Origin: Phoronis ovalis
Taxonomy: Eukaryota > Phoronida > Phoronidae
DNA length: 33,066 nt
Direction of reading: 5' to 3'
Assembly (NCBI GenBank): GCA_028565635.1
Contig: JAOXYB010022847.1
Span: 1-33,066 of the forward strand
Shown here: one piece after another, positions 13,801 to 24,200 of the stretch
Numbering within the stretch: position 1 is the first letter of the stretch
How the letters are laid out: every line of letters starts with the position of its first letter
Made by a program: the position numbers and the translations under genes
The notes under the pieces: model-generated
Seen by the model: the letters and a program-made list of their open reading frames with translations, nothing else
Database searches by the model: none
What the model was told of the DNA's origin: nothing

Positions 13801-16800
13801 GTATGAGAATAATATAATATGATAGGTTATGTTAAGTGCATGCATACTCTTATTTATTGTTTGAAGATATAGATATGATAATGATCAAAAAGATATCATT
13901 TTTGCATGAAATCACATTAAAGCTTGCATGAAATCATTATATAGGAACTATTACTCACAATTAGCTATTTGTATTTCCAGTTATTGACCATTTTGTTTTA
14001 GAAAGTTAGAGTAAAGTGCAAAGACAATAGTGTTACAAATTTATATATAATTATATAATTATATTACTTTTAATAATTTCACTTTGTAGTTTTCTGGTCA
14101 GAATAAAAATCAAATTTAGTATGTCAAGAAACATTCAACCCAAAACTATTTTAAACATTTTTTGATTTAATTTGATTGTTTAATTATTTTAGAATTTATT
14201 AATTATTATAATTTATTAAACACAATTATTAACATATTGTGTTTTGTGATTACTCCAAGATAAAGTATACATCATTAACATCTGAACAAGTCTGATAACT
14301 TGATAATTGCATTTTAAATAGCATATTATGCATTTGTGTTATTATTCCAAACTGGATCGATTGTACTGAATTTTTCTTATGTAGGATGTGAAGGCTGTAA
14401 GAACACCAAGTCCACCACCTAGACCAGTGGCAGTAGAACAACCTCAAGTAGACCAATTTACTGTAGATCAAATAAAGCAAATATATGCCCAGGTAATTTG
14501 CACCTTATTTTTTAGAAATTGTTGCTGTTTATATGACCTGACAATGTGCAGTGTATGCACTACATGTAAAGTGAAAGTCAGCTACGACTTCCGTGCAGCC
14601 TTTATCTGCTCAAACATTGATTACATTCTGTTATGCAACAAAAGATTAAATTATAATAATTATTGTAGTTTGTGATTTTAAGTAGAGTTTGGTAATCATT
14701 TGATGTGATAGCCCTACAAAGAATAAATAATTAGACATTCGTTTCACTGGTTTTCCTAGATGTCTTAAAAGTAAGTTTACTTTGAATTTTATATTCAACA
14801 TCTACTGTAACATGATTTATTTCAGTTTTCCTTATGTGCTCCTACTGGCGTAATGTCGACCAAGGCGTTCATAGATATGTTTCAAGAATTCACTTCTCTC
14901 ACTCATGGCATGGAGATGGTACCAGACATATGGATGAATGTATCTGTTCAGCAGGTAAAAATAACACCATTATCATCATCATTTCATCATCATCATCAGC
15001 ATCATCATCACGTCCTCTTGCTTTTGTTTAGGACAGAGAAATGCTTCACCAAGCTGCCCTGTTATTGGTCATATAAGTGTGACAGGTTGAAGCTCCTTCT
15101 CTAGTGTCACTTACATTGGACATATACATCCTCGGGAACTCATCTGCAGATAGTCTCAACCTGTGTTGTACTGACAACCCAAAATGGGTGGTGTACGTGA
15201 AAAGCTAACCCCTAAACGGGAAGTTGCATTTGCCAAAAACATACCCTTTAATGTGGTTTTCTGCCAAAATTGACCCCTAAACGGCATTCCCGGGAACCCA
15301 GTCGAACGGCGAAAAAGGTACCCCTTACCCCCATTTTTTCGGACAAGCATGTGTACCCAACTTTTTTTTTCAGTGAACCCCCCGGGACTGACAACACATT
15401 CTCGATTTTTATTTTAACATTAAATAACAATAATAACTTACAAAGTGCCACTTATTTGACAAAGCATTCAGTGCTACAATACACAAACTAACTACTGACA
15501 AATAGTAATAATTTAAAGTAATCATAGACATGAATATATGATAAAACATAACAGACACCACACATATCAAAAATAAAAGTTAAAAATACATAATTATAAG
15601 GAATGAATTTAATAATGGCTTAAACAATTTGGAGTGCATTTTTTATGTTAACTTAATGTCAGATATTTCATGCCTGGGTGCACATGCTTTACTGTAATTG
15701 TTTTTTCCTAGCTACAAGAGATTGCTGGATCTTTGTCTCCTGATTCTGAATATATCAACTGGAGGTCTTTCATCCTCGCAGCTGCTCAACCATGGCCTGT
15801 ACCCACTCAGGGGGAATTGCTGGATATTTTGGAAAGATTTAAAGAAATGGATCAGAAAGCAGTTGGTTACGTAACCAGAGAGCAGTATGATAGGGTTTGT
15901 ATACAGCATAACTCCCATGTCACATTCATTGTAATACTTCATAAATTATATATAATATCTGTCTTATTATGCCTTTCTAAAGTTTTTAAAAATATCAAAC
16001 AAATCATGCAGTCATAATATTTGAAAAATATTGTACAAGTTTCACATTTATGTGATTTTTTTTGCCCTTAGAATGGCTCTCTCATGTTTATGATAATCCC
16101 ATTTAGGCGGAGAAAGTTGTGGGCCATCTTCGGTGAAGTTAAACTGAAGTTAAAGGTGTCGTTATAAGAATAAAAGCTCCATCTATCTACTTGAATCCTA
16201 CTGTAGTTTCTTATTTATTTGCACAGCTTGCTTGTCTGTATTATTTTCATTAATTGTGTTTGGCTCAGATGTCAGCATAGTGTGTGTTATGGAGGGAAAT
16301 CAATGATCTCCAGGAGCATACAGTAATCAAACAATGCATAATTTTATAGGTGGACTTATGGTTTACTCCTGAAAGACCTTTAACACCTTTGGATCCTACT
16401 GAACCTTATCCATATGACAGAATTCAAAATCTCAAGTCTGTTTTCTTTGACATCTTTGCTGACCATTCTGGTGAAATTGCAAAACTGGACTATTTAGACA
16501 TGGTAAGAAATCCACTAGGCTTTGTAAAACACTGAATCCAAGCTGGTTGTATGATAAATTATATCTTTATGCACACTTCTGGTTAATTACCAGTGAAACA
16601 TTTTGAAATATAAATTGTTTAATTTGATTTTTACTGAAAAAAGTAAAATGACAATCACCGATTTATTCTGATTGTTGTTTGAAAACGAATAATGTCCTTA
16701 AAGCATTGTTTAATTACCATTTTCTCATTTCATTTCAGATGTTGTATTTTGCTGCTGCACCAGACCCTGAAGAGGGGTTCCTGAGAGCTCTGTCCGTGGC

Positions 16801-18415
16801 AACTGGCATACACATGCCTCATGATCTTGAGAATTTTGTATCTTTGCGAGAATCATCAAGGTAGCTACTGAATTTAAGTCACTCTATAATATATTTATTA
16901 GTCTTTAAAATGCTTTTCTTGTACACTTCAATTTCTGCTACATGTAGGAAAGATGTTTGTTTTGTTACAACACTAAATAGTATTTCAGCTTTCTTTAGAT
17001 TTTTTTTTGTAAAATATTTAATTAATTTTGTATTATTTTGTTGTTACAGCAATTATGCCATGCTTGATGATCCAGCCTCTATACCCCCAGAAGCTAAGAA
17101 TGCTTTAGTGACCCTTGAAGGACTATACATGGTAAGTGTAACACAGGCTGTAAGGTGCATTTTATGCATTGTCTCGCCTATAAACTAGCAGTTGAGTTTA
17201 GTTGCATAGCAACTGTTTTATTACATATTCTAGGCATGTTTACCTTGACCAACTTTGAGCAGTTATTTTTGTAGTAATCTTAATAACCAGGCATACGTTT
17301 TGTAAATAGACAAAAATACAAATGCTGATGGAAAAAAAATGTAAATTGTTTATATATTTTTATATCCTAGGTACTGCACCATGGTGAGAGCTCTCGAGGA
17401 GACAGCCACAGGTTTAGCGTTACTTCTGATCCAGAAAATGCAATGTCTATGGTAGGCGGACACAATAAGTTGTATTTTTTGCTATAAGACCAAGTTGAAC
17501 TTCTAACTCTTTCAGCATACGGCAGTCTTACAACTGAATGACCTTATTTTAGTTGTAGAAATGATCTTTTTTACATATTTTATGTTACTTGCCTGTATAT
17601 ATATTAGTATCTTTATGTAATACACAAAAAAACAATGTTTTGTACACTTTTAGTACATTTCAACAGGAAATCAAAAATTAAGCTGCCTTGTTGCTGTTAT
17701 ATGTAAAATACATTTTGTATATTTAACTCAGTGGTTTACAACACACACAAAACTCTTAGCTCATGCTACCTATTTTGTGGTAACATTATGTCATCTGCTT
17801 GAAGGAACGGTTATTTGGAGTTTTCAATGAGTTGGGTTATGAAGCAGGAGAATCCGTCGCATTTTCTGACATAGTTGAACATCCAGTCCTTCAAGATATG
17901 ATCGTGTCATGCAATATCTACAAACAGCTGGTGAGAAAGCAAATGAAACTGTGCAAAATGTTATTGAAGAATTATTCTTGCAAAGCTGGTTATCTGTCAT
18001 CAGCTCTAAAATAGAGTTCTGTTGATATTTCCAGCTGAATTGAATGTGTTTTTATTTTTTATAACAATTTTTTAATTGAAATCAGTAGCAAAGAATAAAT
18101 AGTACAATCGTGTACATACTAGTAAAGAAAATCATCAGCGTCCTCCTTGCCAGTAATTTGTCTGCCAGAGTGTTTCTTTTATAGAAACTGAATATAGAAT
18201 TTTAGTTTTAATATATTATGGAAAATATCATTTACTTATTTCTACAAGAAATAAAATTATAATTTTGTTCCAAAACATAAATAATGACTCAATGCTTTAA
18301 AATATGTGCTTGACTACTTGAAAATTTCTTACGTTTTCTGTTTCAGGATCTGCGGTCTATTTTAACTACAAACACAGACACACTAGAAACACAAAGTACA
18401 AAAACTTCGGATTAA
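272..18415 (+). CDS. SPEF2: Sperm flagellar protein 2 (SPEF2/CPC1), 5'-truncated by the window
   Basis: Central-pair (C1 projection) protein of motile cilia and sperm flagella, with an embedded adenylate kinase-like domain. Exons read: 272-389, 1091-1204, 1718-1848, 3044-3147, 3466-3740, 4047-4182, 4425-4566, 4945-5119, 5462-5518, 6106-6147, 6592-6747, 7349-7509, 7889-8016, 8407-8683, 9114-9230, 9390-9631, 10974-11199, 11478-11685, 12009-12095, 12394-12532, 12993-13092, 14385-14492, 14826-14954, 15712-15894, 16350-16502, 16739-16860, 17050-17131, 17371-17451, 17805-17930, 18347-18415. They total 4188 nt, or 1395 residues plus TAA, and every junction keeps phase. Recognised from GWVMDGFP in the kinase core, the RRPDHKQEF and RIPLVPR segments, and the order kinase, basic linker, helical region, second linker, C-terminal region. 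The human protein is about 1800 residues, so the N-terminal quarter lies upstream. Least certain are exons 5462-5518 and 6106-6147 and the donor of exon 4945-5119. Confidence 0.93.
1849..3043 (+). other. 1.2-kb SPEF2 intron
   Basis: AT-rich intron between the linker and the adenylate kinase exons. It has a GT donor at 1849 and an acceptor TAG at 3041-3043. I saw no exon, RNA gene or clear transposon. There are only short simple-sequence runs such as GTGTGATATATGTGATATAA near 2656. Confidence 0.6.
3044..4566 (+). other. SPEF2: SPEF2 adenylate kinase-like domain, C-terminal part
   Basis: Four exons (3044-3147, 3466-3740, 4047-4182, 4425-4566) encode 219 residues. The order of motifs matches an adenylate kinase fold after its P-loop. 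First come a Gly/Lys-rich AMP-binding helix (AKLGAKALKFLKKGKPVED) and the strand VIVDIMVEAV. Next is the conserved GWVMDGFPTT, whose Asp-Gly-Phe-Pro corresponds to the DGFPR motif of adenylate kinases with Thr in place of Arg. Then come the strand DVIILFDV and a lid-like segment with PPPDGTATGIGKQEKV. The last exon (GFLDAWPKLEKWFTRFG) is the final helical part. In SPEF2 and CPC1 this domain is embedded in a large scaffold. The missing Arg of DGFPR leaves catalytic activity uncertain. Confidence 0.88.
4945..7509 (+). other. SPEF2: SPEF2 first Lys/Pro-rich linker, phase-1 exon cluster
   Basis: Five exons (4945-5119, 5462-5518, 6106-6147, 6592-6747, 7349-7509) encode about 197 residues of low complexity. 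The order is Pro/Glu-rich (PPVEEPPPPPPEPVE), then Lys-rich (KGKKRKKG), then Ser/Lys-rich (RSGSRTSSKGSKDRAKS), then PEPEPEPEPEIPPGTPPPAP ending in EYVDEPIEQ. All four internal junctions are phase 1 between Gly half-codons, so the middle exons are symmetric and could be skipped without a frameshift. The exons at 5462 and 6106 have good acceptors but only GC-type donors (AAAAG|GCAAGC and AAAG|GCAAAT), so they are tentative. Exon 4945 has in-frame alternative donors after 5077 and 5107. Confidence 0.72.
7889..9230 (+). other. SPEF2: SPEF2 conserved central helical region
   Basis: Three exons (7889-8016, 8407-8683, 9114-9230) encode 174 residues that are predicted to be largely helical and charged. 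They form one of the best conserved parts of SPEF2. Recognisable segments are ILAPHWEAVENTYIGS, AYLRRPDHKQEFISQWQKEY, SDDMRDDEETRSEAHQRIDD, RERLWTICDDR and FQDTVRLLKDYYRGMEGHIP. The segments run colinear with the human protein as I recall it. The boundaries have clean GT donors (AAG|GTATGG, CAG|GTCAGT, GAT|GTAAGT) and AG acceptors, with phases 0-2-0-0. Little is known of the structural role beyond scaffolding in the central-pair projection. Confidence 0.9.
9390..12095 (+). other. SPEF2: SPEF2 second linker and charged coiled segment
   Basis: Four exons (9390-9631, 10974-11199, 11478-11685, 12009-12095) encode about 254 residues. Lys/Pro/Ser-rich tracts (KSKSSTPSGSRKKRRGSGKK, KKGDKKADKKKAAQ, GKGGKKGKGGKSRSPSPKKG) alternate with short conserved islands: RIPLVPRRP, DEKLVYDAYTNACSF and ALEAEDEAMKEKEREKERER. 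The last exon, VEEESEEEKAKKLLKERMRQ, is probably coiled coil. It matches the pattern of SPEF2 between its two conserved halves. The 1.3-kb intron at 9632-10973 holds the foldback transposon described separately. Confidence 0.85.
10614..10934. mobile_element. Foldback MITE with 9-base target duplication, possibly Mutator-like
   Basis: A 303-base element (10623-10925) is an almost end-to-end inverted repeat. The termini are TAGACTTGCTCAAGTCC and its exact complement GGACTTGAGCAAGTCTA. The arms pair nearly throughout and close on TGTTGGGTGTT and AACACTCAACA around the 11-base GC-rich loop TGCCGTCCGCT (10771-10781). It is flanked by perfect 9-base direct repeats GTTGCATAT at 10614-10622 and 10926-10934, which mark insertion. 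A 9-base duplication and long inverted repeats fit Mutator-like elements, though no transposase is present. The left arm has a small internal duplication of TTTTACATCAGT. It ends 48 bases before the next SPEF2 exon. Confidence 0.88.
13093..14384 (+). other. 1.3-kb SPEF2 intron
   Basis: AT-rich intron with donor GAG|GTGTGT at 13093 and acceptor GTAG at 14381-14384. It contains a short interrupted direct repeat of TTGCATGAAATCA near 13900-13936 and AT-rich simple sequence around 14040-14230. I see no coding exon or transposon here. Confidence 0.55.
14955..15711 (+). repeat. SPEF2 intron with a trinucleotide tract and a GC-rich dispersed repeat
   Basis: Just after the donor (14955) lies an imperfect ATC/CAT tract, about 14970-15010. 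From about 15155 to 15400 the base composition changes abruptly to GC-richer sequence with repeated ACCCCTAAACGG motifs (15208 and 15271 regions). It is bracketed by ACTGACAAC at about 15170 and again at about 15387. The same motifs, GC-rich blocks and a CGGACAAGC-like segment recur in two other places in the window, so I treat this as one copy of an interspersed repeat of unknown class. The minus-strand open frames in it are not genes. Confidence 0.6.
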
Positions 18416-18850
18416 ATGAAATACAAGTAATTAAGCAGTTGTGTAAGGAAAATGTTGTTTGTATCAGACTTTATCAATATATGATTGGGATTAAATGTAA
18501 TACAACCAACAAGCAATTGCATAAGGAAAATGTAGTTTGTATCGAACTGTATCAATATATGATTGATAGTATGAATATGTACAAATTAATGTGCAAAATA
18601 CACCAGCGTAAAAAGCTGTAGTGAAATACAATATCCGCCTTTGGTTAGTTATATTGTGAAGGGTGATTTTGTGAAATAGATAAAAAAAAATGTTAACTGT
18701 GATAGAACTACTTGACAAAACTACTATATATTGAAATATTGATTGGATAATTGTCCTTCAGGATAATATGTCCCAAAAATATGTAATGTTATTGAGATAT
18801 TTTGTCATTTAATTTATCCTTATATGTTAAAATAAACCACATGTATTTTT
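18416..18850 (+). other. SPEF2: SPEF2 3' untranslated region with a 79-base tandem duplication
   Basis: From the stop codon, two copies of a 79-base unit lie in tandem, at 18409-18487 and 18488-18566. Both begin GGATTAAATG and end near ATCAATATATGATTG. The first copy includes the last Asp codon and the TAA of SPEF2. A polyadenylation signal AATAAA is at 18831-18836, so the transcript probably ends near 18850. Confidence 0.65.
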
Positions 18851-18954
18851 CAAAGTTTTTATTATATAATTAACCAAACTATATTCACAAGTTTATTTTC
18901 ATCACACTTATCAATTATGAACATGCACATGCACATGCAATCAAAAATAATTAA

Positions 18955-19096
18955 TAGCATAATGCGCAATGTGGATGTTATCCACTAATAAGTTGCATCA
19001 CAAGTTTTAAAGGTCCCTTAAAACTTGTGATGCAACTCAACTTATCAGTGATTGATATTTTCGGAAAATTCCACATTGCGGTTGCGCATTAGGCTA
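18955..19096. repeat. Near-palindromic 142-base element with a perfect 19-bp hairpin
   Basis: The centre is a perfect inverted repeat: GTTGCATCACAAGTTTTAA at 18992-19010 and its exact complement at 19018-19036, separated by AGGTCCC. Outer arms also match imperfectly, TAGCATAATGCGCAA on the left and TTGCGCATTAGGCTA on the right, the right arm carrying an extra GTTGCG. The structure suggests a decayed foldback MITE. No convincing target duplication is visible. It lies just downstream of the SPEF2 polyadenylation signal. Confidence 0.65.
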
Positions 19097-21223
19097 CCAA
19101 TTATGTGTCTTGTTTTGGGAAGATTCCGGTAACACTACAGTAGATGATGAACATCAAAATACAGCAAACATGTTATCACAGTAACTACTACAGGCAGACT
19201 TCAGAAACATTAGCTAAGGCATACAAATATACAAAGTATAATTACTGGAAGGATAAACGGTTTATTGAAACGTTATGCATAATCGAAACGTTCACCAAAA
19301 TTATGGCTTTTGATTTTGCAGAATTTATTCAATAAAAATTTCAACGTAAACTTAGAAAAATTGCAGGAGCTGGAAATTGTAGGAGCTAAAACTAATCATT
19401 CGACGCAGGCAAAATTTTCACAGATACAAGATTTTTTGTTAGTTGGGCGAACGCCTTGTTAGAATTTTTATACAAAACTTTAAAAATTCCAACTTTTTTA
19501 TGCTAAATTATTTTTCCAACACGGTTTCATTTTCATGTATAATTTGAATTTTGTAAGAATTTCGATTAGTTCTCAAAATACAGTTGAAAAAATGACAAAC
19601 ATTAGTGTGCTTAAGTCTGAAAAAAGTATTGTGTAGACTTTTTTGGAAGCATTAAATTTAGGTTATAGAGTAGTTTTGCACTGGGTAGTGATCAGGTCTC
19701 TTAATTCTTGGTGTAGTGATCCCGGATAGTGATTCTGCATATTGACGTGTTTTACCGAAGTGGCTTCATAAGGTCAAATAAGTCTCACTTTTTGGCTAGT
19801 TTGGAAGCAATTTTTCAGCAAGGTCTCTAAAATCCCAAATAGGTAACCATAAGAGTACGGTGAATTTTGATTTTTGCATTGATTTATTCAAAAAGTTGCA
19901 ATCTGTATATAAAAGAAGTTTGAATGTATAAAAAGTGGCACAATGTGTCATGGCAAAGAAGAGTCCAAGAATGCACCAGATTGCAGGAAATTACATAAAA
20001 TGTCCGGGGGGCCATGCCCTCAAACCCCCTTAGTTACGCTTCGCACCCCGCGGGCGCTCGCATGAATGCCTCCTAACTCAAATTTCTGGAAGAGGGGGTC
20101 ATAGTTTTTGAGCTTTATCTAAGGGGAGGATAGTTACAATTTTTTGCGCAAGTCCTGGAGGGGGAATTGAATTTTCTCATACACAATGCTTCAATTTTAA
20201 TTTCAATTTTAGCTTTATGGAGGACATCATATTCTCTGAAAACTTACGTTTTTACTCCCTGTCTGTGAAAAGGCATGATTTTAGTTCAGGTCTGCCAAAA
20301 GGTATGATTTTTACTAAGTATGAGGTCTGCCAAAGGGTCACTTTGTAAACCTACAAGGCTTTCAAAGGGGTGCTTTTTTAGCAACCTATATACGCGTTTA
20401 GGGGCGTTTTTTAAAACCTATGTACGCGTATGTGGACCCACCCTTTACATAAGTGACTCCCCGGGGTTCTTAATTATGGAATAATTGGTCTAAATTTCTT
20501 AAGAATATAAATTAAATTGATAACTACACTTTTATTAAAAATGTTGATAAACTTGTGAATTATACTTTTTACTATAAATTTTAGAATAAAAAATTCCTAC
20601 GAAATGTCATGTCATACTGCAAACTCGGATCGGCATAACTTATTCACACTAGCTTTTTATATTTTAAGTTAAATAATTAATAACAGACACACAAAAGTAT
20701 ATATTGAAAGTATACAACTCACACTTTCTGAATCTGTACCATTTTAAATTAAAGTATATAATTCAGAAATTCTTTAAAATGTTAAATTCAAAAGAATACA
20801 ACTAAAAACAGTTACTATTCATAACTCTTAAATCTCGCTCATTCACATCGGAACGTTTTGTCGGTTAACTTATAATTATACACTTTTGAAACATACAGAC
20901 ATCAATTTTATAACAAAACCGCACGAAATAAACACTTTGCCAGGTTATCACTTAACAATTAAAACGTTTAATTAGGTGCATTGTATTTAATTGTATGTAA
21001 ACGCAACTTTGATCCATAAATAATTTAGAAAATATAAATTGATGACAAAAGATCATTTGTTATTAGTGACGACGATATTACATTCAATTGAAATATTAAT
21101 CATCTCTGCGTCTACTCAGGTTTGTTATATATTCGTTTAAACATTTTACATGTGATATATGTTTCGTCCATTCATAGATGCAGTAAAAAAATCTTTTTGC
21201 TAATTTAATTTATTTGCTCGTCG
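19097..21223. other. Intergenic region between SPEF2 and the NIDO-sushi gene
   Basis: No gene is supported. About 19100-19970 is AT-rich unique-looking sequence. About 19990-20470 is GC-richer and has TACGCGTTTAGGGGCG and CCCCGGGGTTC-type blocks; it is listed separately as a repeat. About 20480-21220 is again AT-rich and should contain the promoter of the downstream gene. Confidence 0.5.
19990..20475 (-). repeat. GC-rich dispersed repeat, inverted relative to the copy near 15180
   Basis: On the minus strand this stretch reads GAACCCCGGGGAGTCACTTA, then GGGTGGGTCCACATACGCG, then CGCCCCTAAACGCG and repeated CTTTTGGCAGACC motifs. The order (GGGTGG, then ACGTG or ACGCG, then CCCCTAAACG, then TGCCAAAA) resembles the plus-strand order at 15180-15390. 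I infer that it is a second copy in opposite orientation. No transposase-like reading frame was found. Confidence 0.5.
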
Positions 21224-21230
21224 TATATAT
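21224..21230 (+). promoter_or_regulatory. Possible TATA box of the NIDO-sushi gene
   Basis: TATATAT lies 30 to 36 bases before the first ATG at 21260. If it is used, the transcript would start at about 21250-21260 and the leader would be extremely short, favouring the second ATG at 21266. A non-coding upstream exon is equally possible. Confidence 0.3.
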
Positions 21231-21259
21231 GAGAAGTTTTTACAGCACTTCTCGAGCAA

Positions 21260-24200
21260 ATGACGATGTTTCATAAATACCTTGGGACGTTAATACTTTT
21301 AACTGTTTTAAAACATTATGTTGGAGGAACGTGTACAATAGTCGATGGCTTTTATCCATTCGGTAACTGTACAGTTGATGAACGGCTGCCCGAGGGCGAT
21401 GACAATGAAACTGGAAATGTTCAACTTACTACATCTTTTCGATTCTACAATAATGACTACCAAAATGTATATGTGAGTATCATAAAAGCTGCTGCAAGTT
21501 CGAAATTAAACTTTAAAAATATTTGTTCTTGAATGGAGTCACGTAATCTGTAGTATAATATATTTTGCCCTGATATAAAAAATATTCCAAACATAACCAT
21601 ATATTTCCTACAACAGTGTGAGAGGGACGCTCAGTTAAATCCCAAATAAAAGCACCTTTCAGTGTATAACGTGTATAATATAAGTGCATATCGGCCCCAA
21701 ATGTATCAAAAAGTGTTTGATAATGTGCATTTTCGAGAAATTACTGCGCGCGTAAAACTTTACAAAGTGCCTTTTTGTATGTACATTATCATTACGTTTT
21801 GTGTAGAATATTTCTAGTTAAAACTTTAAAAACTCGGAGAATTCTTTGACATATCTAATATTTCATCGCCATTTACTTTCACTGTTGATTTGTAAAAATA
21901 AAAGACTTTTTTAATTAGTTGTTGGTTTGCATTTAAGGTTAAAATCAATGGAATTATAACATTCAGTGATCAATACACAAGCCCCAGCCCACAAATTTTT
22001 CCTGTTAACGGACAAGTGATAATAGCTCCATTCTGGGCAGATGTTGAAACAGCTACTTCGGGAGGAAACATTTGGTACAGACAAGTTCGGTCAACTGAAA
22101 CGGATACACTGCAGGTACATTAGATGGCTTGCAATTACTAATTTACATTTTTATATAAATTAAAATAATTTCTGTTAAGGAGGCTTTCTTTTTCTTAGTG
22201 ATATATTGTACTGAATTAAAAATGTGATTTAAAAACAGCATGCACTGTTACGACTAGGTTGAGAAAAACGAGGCGTTATGATTAATAATAATTCGCAATT
22301 GACAATTCAGTAAATTGAGTTACGTCTAGTAGGTTTTATTAACTTATAAACTAATTTTGTTAATACTATGTTTGGGTGCGGACATGTTGTGTCAACATGA
22401 TTAATTAAAAAACATAGTTACCAGGTAACCAGGCAACAGTCTGTTTATTCTGGTATGTTATTAGAAACTAAGCTTCCGTATTCAAGTTAAACCATTATAT
22501 TAGCTGTTTCGGGGGGGGGGGGTAATATTCTGGTATGTTATTAGAAACTAAGCTTCCGTATTCAAGTTAAACCATTATATTAGCTGTTTCGGGGGGGGTA
22601 ATCAGATAGAAACTGGGTATCCATGCGCATGAATGAAATGGAAAAAGCTTCTAAACAAGTGATCAAGGGCCGGGCATTAAAAACCACCCCTAAACAAGAC
22701 TACCCTCAAAATTGGTATGCTATCCATGCCTAAATTTTTTCGACAAGCCAAAAAACATGAATAATTTTCCTTTAAAACCATTACTTAACATACGCCTCAG
22801 CAATTTTTACCACGAAAAATTGTCCTTAAGCAAGTCCAGGATAAAAAATTATCCCTTTTTGGTAAATATTGCCGATAATCCTACTCTAAACTTGAAACAG
22901 ACGTTATGCACATAGTCCTCCAAAACACTCTTTTCACATTTTTGGTATTACGAGCATGCGTACGTACAGTACGTACCCATTTTATATCTCCGTGCCCCCC
23001 CCCCCCCAGTCCATATTAAAAGCAAAATGTTACGTTTCACTGTCAACAGGATATTGAGTATAAATTATGTATCATAACATCATACATAATTCAGAAGTAC
23101 ACGTTGGAACTTTGTTTGACATGTTTAATACACTATGAATATTGTAAATGACACCATCCGTTATGCGCGATCAATATATTATAAGTATAATATTGTCATT
23201 GTCGGTTTTAAAACTGTACGTTTACATCCATTGTTTATTAAAACTAAAACTAAACACTATCCACTCCCGACTGTTCTCCTGATATGCACTATGACCGAAA
23301 GTAAATGGGCTAAATCTTTTGATAATTTAATTAGTACTTGAACTTGTCTGAATTTCTGAAAAATTACTAAATTTGTATTTATAAAATCCAAGATGGCGGC
23401 CATTTTGGACCTATCTGACTCCACGGGTGTCACTAGTACAATTGTAGAAAACGCAGCATATATAAAAATTAGGTTATATGTGCATTTCCAGCGGAATTAA
23501 GGCCTCAACAGCTAAATATGTATTAAAGGCTTTATTACATGATCCTGTAGTCACAACAAAGCAGCATTTCATGATACGCTTCTTTTGAATTGAAAAATGA
23601 ACTTTAATATGGAACGAAATAATCCAAGAAGAAATTAATGAGCAGAAAGCTTAGCTATCAAACTATGTTATATGAACAAAGACAACAAAAAAAAACAGTT
23701 AAAATTTGTAATATTCTAAATAAGATTTAGGTTTTTTTCTACTTTCTGCTAGAAATAATTAAAAAAAGACTGATTAACTTATTTTTTTACTTTCTAATTA
23801 TCGTCTTTGTTTCGATTGGAGATTGGACATTTATTTAATTTTGCAGTATTGTATGAGGTGAAACGAAGGTGTATTTTAATAAGGCGCATAAATCGATTGA
23901 CATCATTAGGAAAAAATACAATACAAGTATAGTTCAGCAACGCCGAGATTTATACATCTGTTCAGTAAATAACTGTATATTTTAGAGAGCTTCGTGGGAA
24001 GTGCGAAACATTTTTCCATGGTTTTACAATTTCCAAGCAACGACAGTTTTTATTGCGACCTACCACGATGTATCCTACCTTGATCAACAAGTTGCACCTG
24101 CGAATTATAAAGTGAGTACCCAGCGTAAGTTCTAAAATAGACGGAGAGAGTTTGTTACAAAGACGTGTATGTTGTATATATTAATTTAAGTACACAATTC

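Larger units (their letters stand above)
12394..18415 (+). other. SPEF2: SPEF2 C-terminal conserved half
   Basis: Eleven exons from 12394-12532 to 18347-18415 encode about 430 residues. Recognisable segments in order are CKVRLELIKLHSVGVLQDLK, the helical SIDHMSEVMRNAVEKREKI with QQEDFMV, and the Pro-rich RTPSPPPRPVAVEQPQVDQF. Next come FSLCAPTGVMSTKAFIDMFQ, YINWRSFILAAAQPWPVPTQ, LERFKEMDQKAVGYVTREQY (EF-hand-like in shape, but without a full calcium loop), VDLWFTPERPLTPLDPTEPY, FADHSGEIAKLDYLDM and ERLFGVFNELGYEAGESVAF. The last exon adds 22 poorly conserved residues and the TAA at 18413-18415. Most junctions are phase 0. SPEF2 C-terminal segments are reported to contact other central-pair proteins; the exact partner cannot be read here. 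Confidence 0.9.

Noticed and set aside
14250-14480. Minus-strand open frame of 76 codons
   Set aside because: It overlaps the SPEF2 exon 14385-14492 on the opposite strand and extends into AT-rich intron, with no motif.
15156-15451. Minus-strand open frames of 64 and 67 codons
   Set aside because: They lie inside the GC-rich dispersed repeat, overlap each other in different frames and show no domain or splice context.
18439-18621. Plus-strand 60-codon frame after the SPEF2 stop
   Set aside because: It is the 79-base tandem duplication in the 3' UTR, and its repeated peptide follows from that duplication.
20030-20080. Possible bacterial or contaminant sequence because of a local GC-rich patch
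   Set aside because: The patch is short, grades into AT-rich host sequence on both sides and resembles the other repeat copies in the window.
22712-23341. Plus-strand open frames of 67 and 68 codons in the large intron
   Set aside because: The first overlaps a degenerate repeat copy. Neither has recognisable motifs, and both are flanked by clean exons of the NIDO-sushi gene.
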